Source of the DNA: Cyanophora paradoxa | Taxonomy: Eukaryota > Glaucocystophyceae > Cyanophorales > Cyanophoraceae | Direction: 5' to 3' | Assembly (NCBI GenBank): GCA_004431415.1 | Contig: QPMI01000305.1 | Coordinates: forward strand, 1 to 51,569 | DNA: 51,569 nt | Shown here: positions 1-12,500 of the stretch, one piece after another | How the letters are laid out: the number at the start of each line of letters is the position of its first letter | Numbering within the stretch: the first letter of the stretch is position 1 | Position numbers and translations under genes: made by a program | Notes under the pieces: model-generated | What the model was told of the DNA's origin: nothing | Seen by the model: only the letters and a program-made list of their open reading frames with translations | Database searches by the model: none

Positions 1-3000
1 CCCCGGCCCCCTCCGCCTCGCCCCGGCCGCCCGCCTCGGCGTCGGGCGCCTCGGGCCCCGGGTCGCCGGCCTCGGCCGGGTCGGGCCGCCGAAAGGCCAG
101 TAGCGCCTTCGCCAGGGTCCCGCTGCGCCCGCTGAGTCGGCCCGGCCCGGTCCGGCTCGGCAAAGGGGCGGGGCTGGCGGACGGACCGGTGCCTGCGAAG
201 GAGGCGCGCGGCTGCCGGAGGCTGCCTGCGCGGCGAGGCGGTCCTGCGCGTTCACCAGCACCGAGACGCGCTGCATGCGCGCCGTGCGGCCCGTCTCCGC
301 CACCGCGTTCACCGCCGCCGCACCCCCGCCGACCGCGGCGGCGTGTACGGCGCCCCGCGGGGGGGCCGGCGCCCCGGCCCGCCGCCTGCCCCGCCTCGGG
401 GCCCCCGGGGCGGCGGGCGAAGGAGGGGGAGGACCAGGGGCGCGGGGGCGCGTCGGGGCGGGTGCCGGGCGGGGGCGGGGCGGCGGCGAGGGTCGCCGCG
501 AGGAAAGAGTCGACGAACTCGAAGAGGCGGCGGAGGGACCAGACGCGGACCTGCCCCGCGTCGTCCCCCGTGTACAGCAGCGGGCCCGCCCCGCCCGCCC
601 CCTGCTGCCCCGCCCCGTCGTCCAGCCTGCGCCACCGGGTCGGTCCGAAGGGCGGGGGGCGAGCGGAAGTGCGGGGGGCGGACGCGAGGGCGAGGACGGG
701 GGAGGGAGCGCCGTCCGGGGCGGTGTTGCGGTGGGAGAGGAGGAGCTCGTGTCGGTTGGCGTAGGGGGCGGGGCGGGTGAGGTAGAAGTTGAGGAAGCCC
801 TGGGAGCAGGCCGTGACGAGGAGGGGGCGGGGGTCGAGCAGGGCGATGGCGGTGACGTCGGCCTCGTGGCCGGGGGCGAGGCCCTCGAGGCGGGCCGAGC
901 CGTAGTCCCACACCGCCACCGTCGAGTCGATCGAGCCCGACGCGATCAGCCCTGCCCGCCCGCGCCCCGCGCCGCCTCAGCGGCTGTCCTCAGCATGCGG
1001 GCGGGGCGGGGGCGGGGCCGGGGACCGAGGGCGGGGGCGAGGGCGAGGCAGGAGACCTCGTTGGCGTGGGCGACGATGGTGCGGAGGAGGATGCCCCCCG
1101 TCAGGTTGCTGTCGTCGTGCACGTAGATCGTCGCGTCCCTTTCAGTTCCCGCCCGGTCGCGCCCCTCGTCAGACGGAGCTGAAAAGAAGCGGGCGCGGGG
1201 GGGCGGGGGGCACCGGGAGGCGGTGACGAGGGTGCGGTCGGCGGGGACGTGGGCGATGGCCGTCACGTCGGCGCGGTGCCGCTCGTAGAGCTTGACGAGG
1301 GCGCCCTGCACGGACGAGTGGCACGCCACGCGCCCCTTCGTGTCCCCGATGTAGTAGCGCCGGCCCCCGGGGCCCACCGTCATCGCCGTCACCTCCCCCT
1401 GCCGCGCGCGTCCCGTCTCGGCGAGTGCGGCGGGGCGGCGGGGCGCGGGGCCGGGCGGGGGCGCCTGGGGAACGATGTCGCGATCGACGCGGATGAGGCG
1501 GCCCGTCTCCGCGTCCTGCCCCCCCGTGAGTCCGGCGGGGCTGGGCGGGGAGGGCGGGGCGGGGCGGGGCGGGGCGGGGAGGGGCGCGCCCAGTGGCGGA
1601 CGGAGCGGCCGGCGGCGGTGAGGATCTGCATGCGCTCGGGGGAGAAGTGGGCGGCGACGCAGGCGTGCGGGTCCGTCAGGGAGCGGTCCCCGGACTCGCC
1701 GTACTCCCACACCAGCAGCCGCTTGTCCGCCGCCACGATCCGCTTCATCTCCTGCGCTCCGCCCCCGGCCTCTGCGTCAGGCGCGCGCCGCAGGAGGGCT
1801 GCGGGCGGGGGCGGGGGCCGGGCACGGGTATGACGCAGAAGGCGGTGACGTCTTGCGAACGCCCGAGGATCGAGGAGGCGGTCAGGGGGCCCCCGTGGCC
1901 CCGCTCCCCGCCCGCCCCGCCCTGCACAGCGCCGCCCGCCTCAGCGCCGGGGGCGGGGTATGGGATAGGACGGGAGGGGCGGGGCCGGGGGCGGACCTGC
2001 GTGAGGGTCTGGAAGAGGGAGCTGGGCCCCTGCATGGCGGCCAGGGCCTGCGCCCGCGAGAACTCCTGCACGCTGCGCGCCCCCGCCCCCGCTCAGCGCC
2101 CCGGCCGGCCGCAGGCTGCCTGCGGGGCGGGGCGTGCCATGAGCCCGAGTCCATCTTGCGGATGTCCCCTGCCGGCCCGAGCGGACGTGAGCGAGCCCCG
2201 GGGGATCTCGAGGCGGGCAGGGCGCTGGGGGCGGGAGGGGGCGGGCGCACAGACGCGAATGACGCCGGCGGTGTCGGCGCTGACGAGCTGCGGCGTGTCC
2301 GGCACCGTCGCGATCCCCACCAGCGGCCGCTTGTGGCCCTGCGCACACGGCGCGCCGCCCCTCGGATGCCGCAGAAGCGAAAGCCGAGGCGGGCGGGCGG
2401 GGCGGGGCGAGGAGACGGGGCGGACGGAGAGGCGGCCGACGAGGCGCTCCATGAAGGGGTTCCAGACGAAGACGTCGGCGTCGAAGCCCGACGAGAAGAG
2501 GTACCGGTACTCCGCGTTGAACGCCAGCCCGTAGATGCCCTGCCCGCCGCGCCAGGTCAGATAGGATCGGGTCAGGTCAGATCAGATCGGGTGCGGGTCC
2601 GGGGGGGGCGGGGCGGGCCTGGCGGTGGCCGTCGCGGTCGGGGTTGAGGTTGTGGCGGGGCGAGGCCGGCGAGCCGAGCTCGCGCCGCAGCGTCATCGTG
2701 TGGACGTTGAAGAGCTTGATGCGGCGGTCCGCCCCCGCCGTCGCGATCGTGTCGATCGAGTCCAGCAGCGCGATCGCCGTCACCGCCTCCCCGTGCGCCC
2801 CCTTCATCGTGTGCGCCGCCCGCCAGTCCTGCCTTGCTTCTCAGCGCCGCAGGCGGAGCCGCCGGGGCGGGGCGGGGCGGGGCGGGGCGGGGCGCGCCTG
2901 CGGGCCGGGGACGCCGGTCGGGGGCGGAGTGTCGGTGCGCCAGAGCTACTCGGGGGCGTCAGGGAGGCGGGGCAGGGCCGGCGACGAGGGCGGCGCGCGC

Positions 3001-4601
3001 CCGCACGACCCCGAGGGCGTCGCCTGCGGGGCCGGCTTGGTGAGCGGAGAGAGGGGGAGGGCGGGGCGGGGGGCGGGGCGGGCGGGGCGCGCCGGAGAAG
3101 AGGGTGGAGGTGGCGGGGCACCAGCGCAGCGTCCGGATCATCGCCCCGTCGTTCGTCTGCGCGGCTTCAGGCCCCCCGCCGGAGCGCGCGGGGCGCGGGG
3201 CGGGGGCGGGGCGGGGTGTCTGGGGGCGCCTTGAGGTCGCGGGTGAGGTGGGGGGCGGCGGTGCCGGTCTTGCCGTGGACGTAGTCGAAGAAGGAGAGAG
3301 TGTGGTTCGACGAGGCCGCTGCCAGCACCTCCATCTCCGCGATCGGCTCCATCGCCACGCTGCGGCCCCCGGCCCCGCCCCGGGGCCCCCGCCGGTCAGG
3401 CCACGGCGCCGGGCGGGCGGGCGGGCGGGGGTGCGGACAAGGTGGAGGGCGGGCCGGGCCGCTCGCAGAAGGTCGTCACCACCTCGAGCGTGTCGGGGTC
3501 TGCGCGGCGCCGTCGCTCGCCACCGGCGGCGAGGCGCGGGGCGCGGGGCGGGGCGTGCCGACGAGCTGGAGGCGGGAGGAGAAGCGCTCGGCGATGGCGA
3601 TCTTGTCGCAGGCCGGCACGTACACGACCCGCTCGATCGGCTGCTGCCGCATCGCCCCGTCCTGCGCCCCCGCCACAGCGCCCCTCAGCATACCCGAGCC
3701 TCGCGGCGGGCAGCGGGCGGGCGCGCCTGCACGGGGCTCGGGTTGTAGTTGCGGATCACGTCCACAAAGGTCTGCCGAGGGCCGGAGTGAGGGCGCCGGG
3801 GGCGGGGCGGGGCGGGGCGGGGGCGGGGCGGGGCGGGGCGCGCCTGCTGGGAGGCCGAGATCCCCTGCTCCACGATGAAGGCCGTGAACTGCGCCCCGCC
3901 GCCACGTCGGGCCCCGCGGCTGCCCTCCCGCCCCGAGCCCGCCCCGCGCCGGGCCGGGCCGGCCGCACCTCGGTCCAGGTGATGGTTCCCTCGCCGAGCG
4001 CGTCCACTTGCTCGAAGAGGTCGATCAGATTCTGCCCCCAGACCCCTCAGCGGCCGCCCGGCCTGAGCGCGCGCGCGGGGGGGGGGGGGGGGGGGGGCAC
4101 GGAGGTGATGGCCTCCTCCTCCTCGTCGCTCTCCGGGGGCGGGAGGAAGGCGCGCAGGGTGGACACGAAGGCGGGGAGCGTCAGCTCCGCGCTCGCCTCG
4201 AACGCCTCCTCGATCTCCCCCATGTTCTTCGTTCGCAGCCGCATCAGCAGGTCGAACCCCTTCTGCGCCTCTGCCCGCCCCGCGTCGGCCCCCGCCCCGC
4301 GTCGGCCCCCGCCCCGCGCGCCCGCCCAGCGCTGGCGTCGAGCACCTCTCTTGCCCAGCGATATCAGGAAATTCTCCAGGTTCTACGAAGAAAGTCGCGG
4401 CGTCAGCCGGGCAGCGCGGGGGCCCAGGGTGCCCGCCGTGCGGACCGACTTCTGCTTGCGCAGGGCCTCGCGCTGCTCCTCCCGCGCAGCGGCGATCACG
4501 CTTGCCTTTCGCCGCGTACGCGGCTTCTCTTGCTTCTCCGCCTTGCGCGGCTCATCGTTCAGGTTTATCGTCCACCTCCCGATGCCGCTCTTGCTCAGCA
4601 T
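1..4601 (-). CDS. EF-hand/WD40-repeat protein, WDR49-like (3' end beyond window)
   Basis: Multi-exon gene whose 3' end lies left of the window. The start at 4601 opens MLSKSGIGRW, then a basic helix. An EF-hand-like part follows (LIDLFEQVDALGEGTITW near 3990-4035, then a VEQGISASQQ segment). WD40 blades come next: PIERVVYVPACDKIAIAE, SNHTLSFFDYVHG, IATAGADRRIKLFNVHTM, YIGDTKGRVACH, GPLLYTGDDAGQVRVWSL. EF-hand followed by a WD40 array opening with a 'PI..V.YVP' blade is the order I know from the WDR49/WDR64/EFCAB8 group, which is associated with cilia in animals. About ten introns of 55-100 nt split it, several with GC-AG borders (for example 3772-3843). It is divergent from eS27. The blades are certain; the subfamily is an inference. 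Confidence 0.72.
4077..4097. repeat. Poly-G homopolymer, 21 nt (poly-C in the gene's sense)
   Basis: Twenty-one G on the plus strand. In the sense of the WD40 gene this is poly-C directly behind the GTG of an intron donor (joins EAITS to NLIDLFEQ). Confidence 0.9.
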
Positions 4602-5233
4602 TGGGCCGTAAGCAAGCGACGGCAATGTTTAGCTGAGCGTCGACTGCTCGAGAGCTAGGTTCTGCAGGGCGCGGCCTGGCCGCCGGCGGGCCGGATCCGT
4701 GCCGGCAAATTAAACCTGACTGAGCGTCGCCTCGCGGCGGGCCGGATCCGAGCAGCTGTCGAGATCCAGAGCCTGGTATCGAGGCCACAGCATGCAGATA
4801 GTCTACACCCCTACGGCGCTTAGCTCTGCTGCGAAGGCCGTCCGCTGGCTGTTGCAATTGCGGCGCCACTCCCTGGCTAGCTAGCTCCAGGCTGCTGGAT
4901 CATGAAGGTGCTAGAAATCGCGTTCTGCGAAGCTGAGTGACTTGTCTGGCTGTTGGCGGGGTGCGCGTGCAGTTACGTTACTTCGTTCGCAAGCCAGCTG
5001 CAGCCGGCCTCAAGTGAGCTTCATTCGAAGAGGCTGCGCTGTGCGGCTTCGGGCTGATCGCTTCCGACCGATCACTCCAGCAACGGAAAACGCCCTCGGT
5101 TCTCTTCGCCACCACTCCTCTCGGGGGAACGAGCTAGGGCCGGGTACGGTACAAAGGGTTCAGAGCCGACAAGAAGAATGGTGTACTGTAAGCATCCCGT
5201 CCCCTCGTGCTGCCGCCGTAGACGGGAGGCTAG
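4602..5233. promoter_or_regulatory. Divergent intergenic region between WD40 gene and eS27
   Basis: About 630 nt separate the two divergent start codons, so both 5' regions must lie here. Base composition is more even than in the flanking WD40 gene. I see no convincing ORF and no clear TATA box. A 15-bp direct repeat occurs at 4686-4700 and 4736-4750. Confidence 0.4.
4686..4750. repeat. 15-bp direct repeat in divergent promoter
   Basis: GGCGGGCCGGATCCG occurs exactly at 4686-4700 and again at 4736-4750, 50 bp apart. It sits in the shared upstream region of two divergent genes, so it could be a duplicated regulatory site; it could also be chance in GC-rich DNA. Confidence 0.5.
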
Positions 5234-5674
5234 ATGACATCCGCTAGCAAGGTCCCGCGCGGTTACTCGCGATCGCCGGCCGCGTGGTCGAGCCCCTTCA
5301 TACGGACTGCCCGCATCGTTCGTTCGTCGTCTGGGCAGCTCTCTTACGTGATTATCTATCGCAGACGTGGATCAGGATCTCCTCCACCCCTCTGAGGCGA
5401 ACGAGAAGCGCCGGCACAAGCTCAAGCGGCTTGTCCAGAGCCCCAACTCGTTCTTCATGGATGTGAAGTGCCCCGGCTGCTTCAACATGTGCGCTGAGAC
5501 GCCGCGCTACTCCGCACTCGCCGCCGCTCATTTGGCCCGATCCGCAGCACCACCGTCTTCAGCCACGCCCAGACCGTCGTTCTCTGCGGCAGCTGCTCGA
5601 CCGTCCTCTGCCAGCCGACTGGCGGGAAGGCGCGCCTCACCGAGGGCTGCTCCTTCCGCCGGAAGGTCGAGTAA
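5234..5674 (+). CDS. RPS27: 40S ribosomal protein eS27 (zinc-ribbon)
   Basis: Three exons: 5234-5251, 5376-5488 and 5548-5674, giving 85 residues, close to the usual 82-86. The protein starts MTSASK, then [13 protein letters not shown], the [18 protein letters not shown] block, [20 protein letters not shown] and the closing [10 protein letters not shown]. The two CxxC pairs (CPGC and CGSC) form the zinc ribbon of this small-subunit protein. Both splices keep frame and rebuild the family's continuous sequence: the second joins ..FN to ITTVFSH across 5489-5547. The first acceptor (after 5375) was chosen because it is in frame and places DLLHP directly after the short N-terminus; an acceptor at 5364 would break the frame. 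Stop TAA is at 5672-5674, two residues beyond the usual end. Confidence 0.95.
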
Positions 5675-6588
5675 AGCCCCAACACCATTCCTCTTCATGC
5701 GCGGCGTTCCTTCCTCCGTGGTGCGTGATAGCTCAGCATTCGCTTGATAGCGTTGTAGCGTGCACGTAACATGCGCTTAAGCATCCCCGTTCGCCACACC
5801 TTGTGATCACCGGTGCTCATTCGTTCTTTGCTGCAGGAGCGCCGTGTCAACAACTGAGCTACACCATCATCTCAAAAGGAGGATAGAGAGGACCGCGGCC
5901 GGCTGGCGAGCCCTAGCCAGACCTTCAGGCGTCGGCTGGCTCGCACGACCTCCGAGGGCGATCGTGCTGCGCTCGCGATGCTCAGCCGTTCCGTTCTCCG
6001 TCAGACCAGTTCCTTGTCGATCAATCTGAACCTTTCGCTTCAAGTCTCGAGGCGCGAGCGTTGGGTGGGAGGTGTCTAAGCAGCCATCACCGCTGTTCTT
6101 GGGATCGGGATGGCTGCGTCCTCGCCTGGCTCGTCTTGACCGTGGTTATGATCATTTTCGGTTACTAGCGCCTTTTCTGCAACTTGTTGGGATCTATAGT
6201 CTGCAGCAGCTCGGGTTGCCGGCCATGAGTATTGCCAGTGCGGTGGTGGGAGGTGCTCTTCGCCTCGTGGCCATGGTGTGTGTGTGATGCGTACATGTGC
6301 GATTTAGAGTGTGGCCGGCGCTGGCATAAACCATGGCCATGCAAAAGTGTCATTTTCCCAACTACCATGAATGACATGCCCTATCTGTTGTCAAAGAAGC
6401 TTCACAGGCACGACGAGACTAGGTTTATGGTTGGCGGCATCAGGTAGACTTGACTTCCGACGCTAACTCCTACCTAACGGCGTAATAAAGCGAAAACGCC
6501 TGTATCTGCCTAAAAAAGAGCGATGCGAGGATATTTGACAAGGCGCGTGGATCGTGGCGGGCGGCGGGGCGAGGGGCTGGCGCGGCCG
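5675..6588. other. Intergenic region without supported gene
   Basis: About 900 nt between the convergent ends of eS27 and the TPR/Q-rich gene. Composition is moderate. Short ORFs are present on both strands but none resembles a protein or can be linked by plausible splices. It should hold the 3' UTRs of both neighbours. Confidence 0.4.
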
Positions 6589-9500
6589 CTAGCCGAGGTG
6601 GTCGGTGTGGCCGGGGCCGAAGAGGGCCCAGCCGCCGGTGCCGGCGCCGCCGGGCGTCTCGGGGACCTGCAGGAGAGGCCCGTCGAGGGGCGGCATGCCC
6701 ATCCCGAGCGACATGTCGACGCCGCCGCCGACCATGTCCCCCATGAGGCCCCCGGGGCCTGCGCCGCCGTCAGCGCGCCGGCGGGGCGGGGCGGGGCGGG
6801 ACGGGGCGGGGCGCTGCGGACCCATGCCCATGCCGGCGGCGGGCGTGCCGGCGACGACGTCGTCGAGGTCGGGCATCGCGATGTGCGCGTGCAGGTCGTC
6901 GTGCACGCCCTGCGCGCCCCCGCCGTCAGCGGCCGCGCGGGGGGGCGGCAAGAGGCGGGGCGCGCCTCGATGATGCCGTTGGTGGGGAGCATGCCGACGA
7001 GGCCGTCGGCGTGGGGCATGGAGGGCTTGGGCCCCAGGGCCTCCTTGCTGGGGTCCATCCCCTCGACGCCCGGCATCGCGGCGAGCAGCTGCGGCGTCGA
7101 CGGCGGCTGCAGCTGCGGCGTCCCCGCCTCCAGCGACTGCGAGGGGGTCCCCGGCATCATCCCCCGCGCGTTCATCCGCTGGCCCCCCATCATCTGCGGC
7201 CCCCCGCGTGAGGCCGGCGGCGCGGTCACCCCAGGGAAGGGGGCGGCGCACCTGGCGCTGCTGGGCGGGCATCATCTGGCCGGGCATGGGGCCCGGCGTG
7301 CCCGGGTACATGCCCTGCATCATGGCCATCTGCTGCTGCTGCGCCTGCATGTGCTGCGCCTGCGCCTGCTGCTGCTGCATCGCGTACGCCTGCTGCGGGT
7401 TCATGCCCTGCTGGGCCATGCTGCGTGGCGAGAGCGGGGTCCCGTTGTGGCCCATCATGCCGCGCTGCTGGGCCTGGGCGTGCGCGGCCTGCTGCATGGC
7501 GCGCTGCTGCTGCTGCTGGATCATCGCCGCCGTCCCGGGGTCCTGCATCATGTACGTCGGGCCGCCCATCATCGCGTTCATGCCGTAGCCCATGGAGCCG
7601 GGGTTGCCCATCATCATCGGGCCGCCGCCGCCGCCGCCCATGGCCGCCGCGGCGGCTGCCGCCTGCTGGTACTGCATCTGGGCCTGCATCTGGGCCTGCT
7701 GCGCCTGCGCCATCTGCTGCTGCTGCTGCTGCTGGGCCTGCTGCTGCTGCGCCTGCGCCTGCTGCTGCGCCTGCTGCTGCTGCTGGGCCTGCCGCTGCTG
7801 CGCCTGGGTCTGCTTCTGCGAGCCGGAGCGGGGCGAGGGGCCGCCGCCGGAGGGGCTCGTGCGCTGCTGGCCCGGGGCGCCGACCGTGGAGGGCGGTGTG
7901 CCGGCGTTCGGCGAGAGGCTCGAGTTGGGCGAGTTGGCGCCGCCGGCCGGCGGGCTCGCCAGGCTCGTCCCCGAGGCGCCGGACCCCGGCCCCGTTCCCG
8001 AGCTCGAGGAGGCACCGCGCGAGGCGCCGGGGCCGGCGGTGCGCGGGAGCGGGGGCGGGGCCATGGAGCCGGGGGCGGAGGAGGACTGCGACTGGGGCGG
8101 CGAGGGGGCGGAGGGCGCCGGCGTGCTGGCTGCCGAGCTCTGGCTGAGGGGCGTGGACGGCGCGAAGAGGTCCCGCGGCGGCGCCCCGGGGCCGGCGATC
8201 AGCGGCCACGAGTCCCGCGCCGCCGCGCTGTAGTACGAGCCCGGCGGCGCGCCCGGCCCGCCCAGCAGCAGCATCCCGCTGCTGCGGCCGCGCTCGCGCT
8301 CCCGCTCGCGCTCCTTCTCCCGCTCCTTCTCCTTCTCGCGCTCCCGGTCGCCCGTGCCGATGCCGCGCAGCTCCTGCAGGGGGGCGCGCCGCGCGTGAGC
8401 GAAGCGGCGGGGCGGCGGGGCGGGGCGGGGGCGCGGGGCGGGGCGGACGAGGTTGGCGCGGTTGATGCAGGAGCGGATGTGGCGCATGCGCGGGTGCTCG
8501 TCGGGGAAGAGCTGCGGGTTCTTCGCGAACATCGCCAGCGCCTTCTCCCACGTCGCGATCGCCTTGGCCCACATCTCTGCCGGCCCCGCGCGCGTGAGTC
8601 CCCGCGGGGCGGGGCGGGGCGGGGCCGGCGCACTGGCTTCGCCGTAGAGGCTCGCGAGGTGCGAGAGCGTGTAGCCGATGAGCGGCGTCTCGCCCTCCGG
8701 GTCGCACGACTGCCCCGCCCCGTCAGCGCGGCCCCGGCGGCGGCAAGGCGGGCGCGGCGGGGCGGGGCGGGGCGCACGATCTGGAAGCCGAGGAGGAAGC
8801 GGACGAGGGAGAAGAGGAGGTTGAGCGGGGGCTGGTGCCGCCCGCCACGGATGAGGAGGAGGCCGTAGCGGAGGTGGTCCATGTCCGCCTGCGCGAAGGC
8901 CTCGTGCCCCCGCTGCAGCCGCCACGCCGCCCGGTACTCCGTCGCCGCCATCCCGAAGCTCTCTGCCCGCCCGCCGCCCGCTCGCATCCCGCACCGACAC
9001 CGGCGGGCGGGGGCGGGGGCGGGGGCGGGGGCGGTGCGCACTCTGGTGGAAGTAGATGCAGGCGCGGACGTACATGAGGGAGTAGATGTCGGGGTGCTCG
9101 GGCTGGTAGTACTGCCGCTTGAGGTCGATGATCTTGGAGAAGTAGGAGAGGGCCTTCTTGTACTTGCACTGCCGGAAGGCGATCGCGCCGTAGACCTGGT
9201 AGACCGACGCCTCGAAGAGGACGTCCTTCTTCGCCTGGTTCGCCCCCGTGTTCCACCACGTCTTCGAGAGGTGGAACTCGGCGCGCTGGTAGTCCTCCTT
9301 GAGCGCGTACGCCTCGCCCAGGTTGCGCAGGATCTCCGCCTCGTTCGGGTCCTTGACGACGCGGGCGCGCGTGAGGATCGCCCAGCCCTCGTGCCACGCC
9401 TCCAGCGCCTCCTTGTAGTGCGAGTGTTGCAGGAGGGTGACCCCCATGAGGTTGAGGCAGCGGGCGTGGAGGACCGAGAACTCGCCGTCGGCCTTCATGC

Positions 9501-12500
9501 AGATGTTGCGGGCCTTGTTGAGCAGCAGCATCGCCTCCTCGAAGGAGATGTCGAAGAGGTCGGGGGCGGAGACGCGGAGCTCCGAGGTGAAGACGGCGAC
9601 GATCGAGTGGCACTGCTCGACGACCTGGAGGGCGTCCCCCTTCGAGAAGTCCTCCGTCGCCTTGAGCATCGCCAGCAGCAGCGAGTGGAAGACCGACGAG
9701 ACCTGCCCCCGCGCCCCGCCCGTGAGCCGGGCCGACGCCGGCGCGGCGCGGCGAGGGGGGCGGGGGCGGACGGTGCGGCGGGAGGTGGCGCGGCGCATGC
9801 GGGTGAGGAGGGTGCGGAGGTCGTAGCGCCCGTCGGGCTCCTTGAAGAGGCTCGTGTTCAGGCAGCGCGGGTCCGAGAGCAGGAACTGCGCCTCCAGCCA
9901 GTTCTCTGCGCAACGCCCCCAGCCCCGTCGGCCCGGCCCTCGCCTCGCCCCGCCCCGACGCCGGCGGGGCCCCGCGCGCCCGGCGCACCGCGCTCGACGG
10001 CGCCGCGGATGTTCTCCTCGAGCTTCGCCGCCTCGGCCTCGGTGACTTTGAAGGGCGCCGTGAGGTCCTGCGCGCCCCGCTCGGCTCCCGGGACCCCAAA
10101 CGCCGGCGGGCAGGGGCAGGGGCGGGGCGGGGCGGGGCGGACCGTGGGGACCATGATGTGCATCTGGAAGAAGGGCTCGCTGCTCGTCAGCGGCGTCGGG
10201 AGCGGCATGTGCGCCGCGTGGCTCCCGTTCGCCCCCGACCCGCCCTCCCCCGCCCCGCCCGAGCTCGAGGGGCCGTTGGGGAGGCCGCCGAGCCGTTCGC
10301 GCCGTCCCCGCCTTCCCTCGAGCTGCCCTCGCCCGAGCCCGACGCGGCGCTCTGCGCGGCCCCGTCACGAGGGCGCTCGGCGCCGCCGGGCGGCGGGGTC
10401 CGCACCGCTGCCGCCGCCGCCTGCGCGATGGCCGCCTGCGCCTCCGACGTCTGCGGGGGCGCCCCGTGAGCGCCGCGGGCCGGCGGGGCGGGGGTGGGGC
10501 GGGGGCGGCGCGCCTTCTCCTGCTCCCGCTTGGCTATCTCGTTCTCCAGGTCTTGGAGGGACTTGTTCGCAGTCCTGCCGGTACGTCAGCGGCGGCGCGG
10601 CGGGGCGCGGCCTGGGGGCGGCGGGGCGCGCCGGAAGGAGAGGTCCGAGTCGGACTGGAGCGACTCGTTCGCCTCCTGCAGCGCCTCCTCGAAGAGGTAC
10701 GGCTCCGGCTCTGCAGCCGCCCGTCAGTGCCCCGGCGCCTTTCTCGACGCGCGCGCGGCGACGCGCCTTTGTACTGGATCGCCATCTGCTCGACGAAGGC
10801 TTGCGACCAGGTGCGCGCCCACTCTGCCCGAAGGGTCGGCCACTTGGCGGCGGCGGGGGCGCCGGCTGCGCGTGCGAGGCACGTACCACCGGAGACCCCC
10901 GCGATGCCTGCGCCGGGGCCGGCGATGGGGGGCGACGAGGACGAGAAGAGGCCCGCGCCGGGCCCCTCTATGCGGCTCCGCTTGCTGGGGGCTGGGGAAG
11001 GGACGTCAGGGGCCGATAGAAGGGGGCGGACGGTGGCGCGGCGCACGATCGAGCGCGGAGGAGGACTGCTCGAGGATGCGGGCGGCGCCGGGGCCGGCAA
11101 TCATTGGGCGCTGCGGAGCGCGTCAGCATCGGAGATGGGAATGTCCGGCGCGGCGCGCACGGAGGGCTGGGAGGAAGACGACGAGGATGCTTGGGAGGAG
11201 GAGCCAGCCGCGGGGGCCGAGGGGCGGGAAGGGGGCGGCATCATGGAGCCCGACGAAGGCGGGCCAGAGGAGGAGCTGGGTTGCGCCCCGTTCAGCGGCG
11301 AGCCCGCCCCCCCTCGCTGCGGCGCCTGCGACCCCGAGCCGGGCCTGCGAGTCCCCGCGTGAGGACAAGCCGGCCGGAGAGCGCTAAGCGCATCCCACGC
11401 ACCGCGTTCCCTGTGCCGAGAGGATCGCGGCCGCGCCGGGCCCTGCGATTCGGGGTGCAGCGGCAGAAGCTCCGCTGGCGCCGCGCCCGGCGGGCGGCTG
11501 TGAGCTCGCTGTGGCAGGGGGCGTCGAGGCGGCCTGCCCGCGCCCGGCAGCGGCGCCGGCCTGTGCGGCGGCGGCTGCGTTGCCCCGGCCCCTGCCTCCG
11601 ACGGCCGGCATGTTCGCTCGCCCCGAACCCTGCGTCCCGCCAGGTTGCCCCGGCCCCGCTGCTGCTGCTGACGCCTGCGCCGCCGCCCCCGAAGCCGCCG
11701 CGGCGTTTCCTCCCGCCGTTCGCTGCACTCCGCCGGTCGGGGAGCTCGCGGGGTTGCGCGGCATTCCCTGGGCCGCGCCTCCCTGGGGCATCGGCTGCAT
11801 CCCCGCCATCTGCTTTCACGGGCGTGAGACGCGAACCTCGGTCGCGCGCGGGGCGAGGGAGCGAAGGCCTACCATGCCCGGCTGGCCCTGCATCTGCGAG
11901 AGCGAACGCGTGCACGTCAGCGCCGGGAAGCTGCGGGGTGCGGGGGCCTCGCACCGCATACGGGTGTCCGGGCATCGCGTGCATCATCTGCGAGGGCCCA
12001 AACCGTCACGAGCGGGATCGGCGGGCCGGCGCATCGGGGAGCCCCGTTCGCGCAAACCTGCTGCGGGCCGCCCTGCTGGGGCACGCCCTGCATGGGGTGG
12101 CCCATGGGGGGGCCCATCGCCATCCGGTTGCCGCCGGGACCGGCCATAGTCTGGCCGTTGGGCATGACGTAGAACTGCTTCGGCCAGCCCGACGGCCCGC
12201 CGCCTGGTACCTGCCCTCCGGGCGCCCCACCGGGCGACATTTGCATGGCCTGCATCTGCATGGCCTGCATTTGCATGGCCTGCTGCTGTTGCTGCTGCTG
12301 CGCCTGCTGCTGCTGCTGCTGGCGCTGCTGCTGCATCATCGGATCCTGGCCAGCGGCCATCATCGGGCCGCCCATGCCTTGGCCCTGTTGCGGAGTTCCA
12401 CGCCACACCCCAGACATGTCCGGTGAAGCACCTCCCATCATCATCATTTGCTGCTGCTGCTGCAAGCGCTGCGCGCGCGCGCGCGCGGCAATGAGCGTCG

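Noticed and set aside
7280-7830. CTG/CAG-rich stretches as a microsatellite array
   Set aside because: They are coding poly-Gln/Ala tracts of the TPR/Q-rich protein with many synonymous interruptions, so are better described as part of that gene.
6523-8868. 781-codon plus-strand ORF rich in Leu/Arg/Ala/Gly
   Set aside because: It is the antisense shadow of the TPR/Q-rich gene; the minus strand carries ordered protein motifs and frame-exact splices, and the plus-strand translation is simple-sequence.
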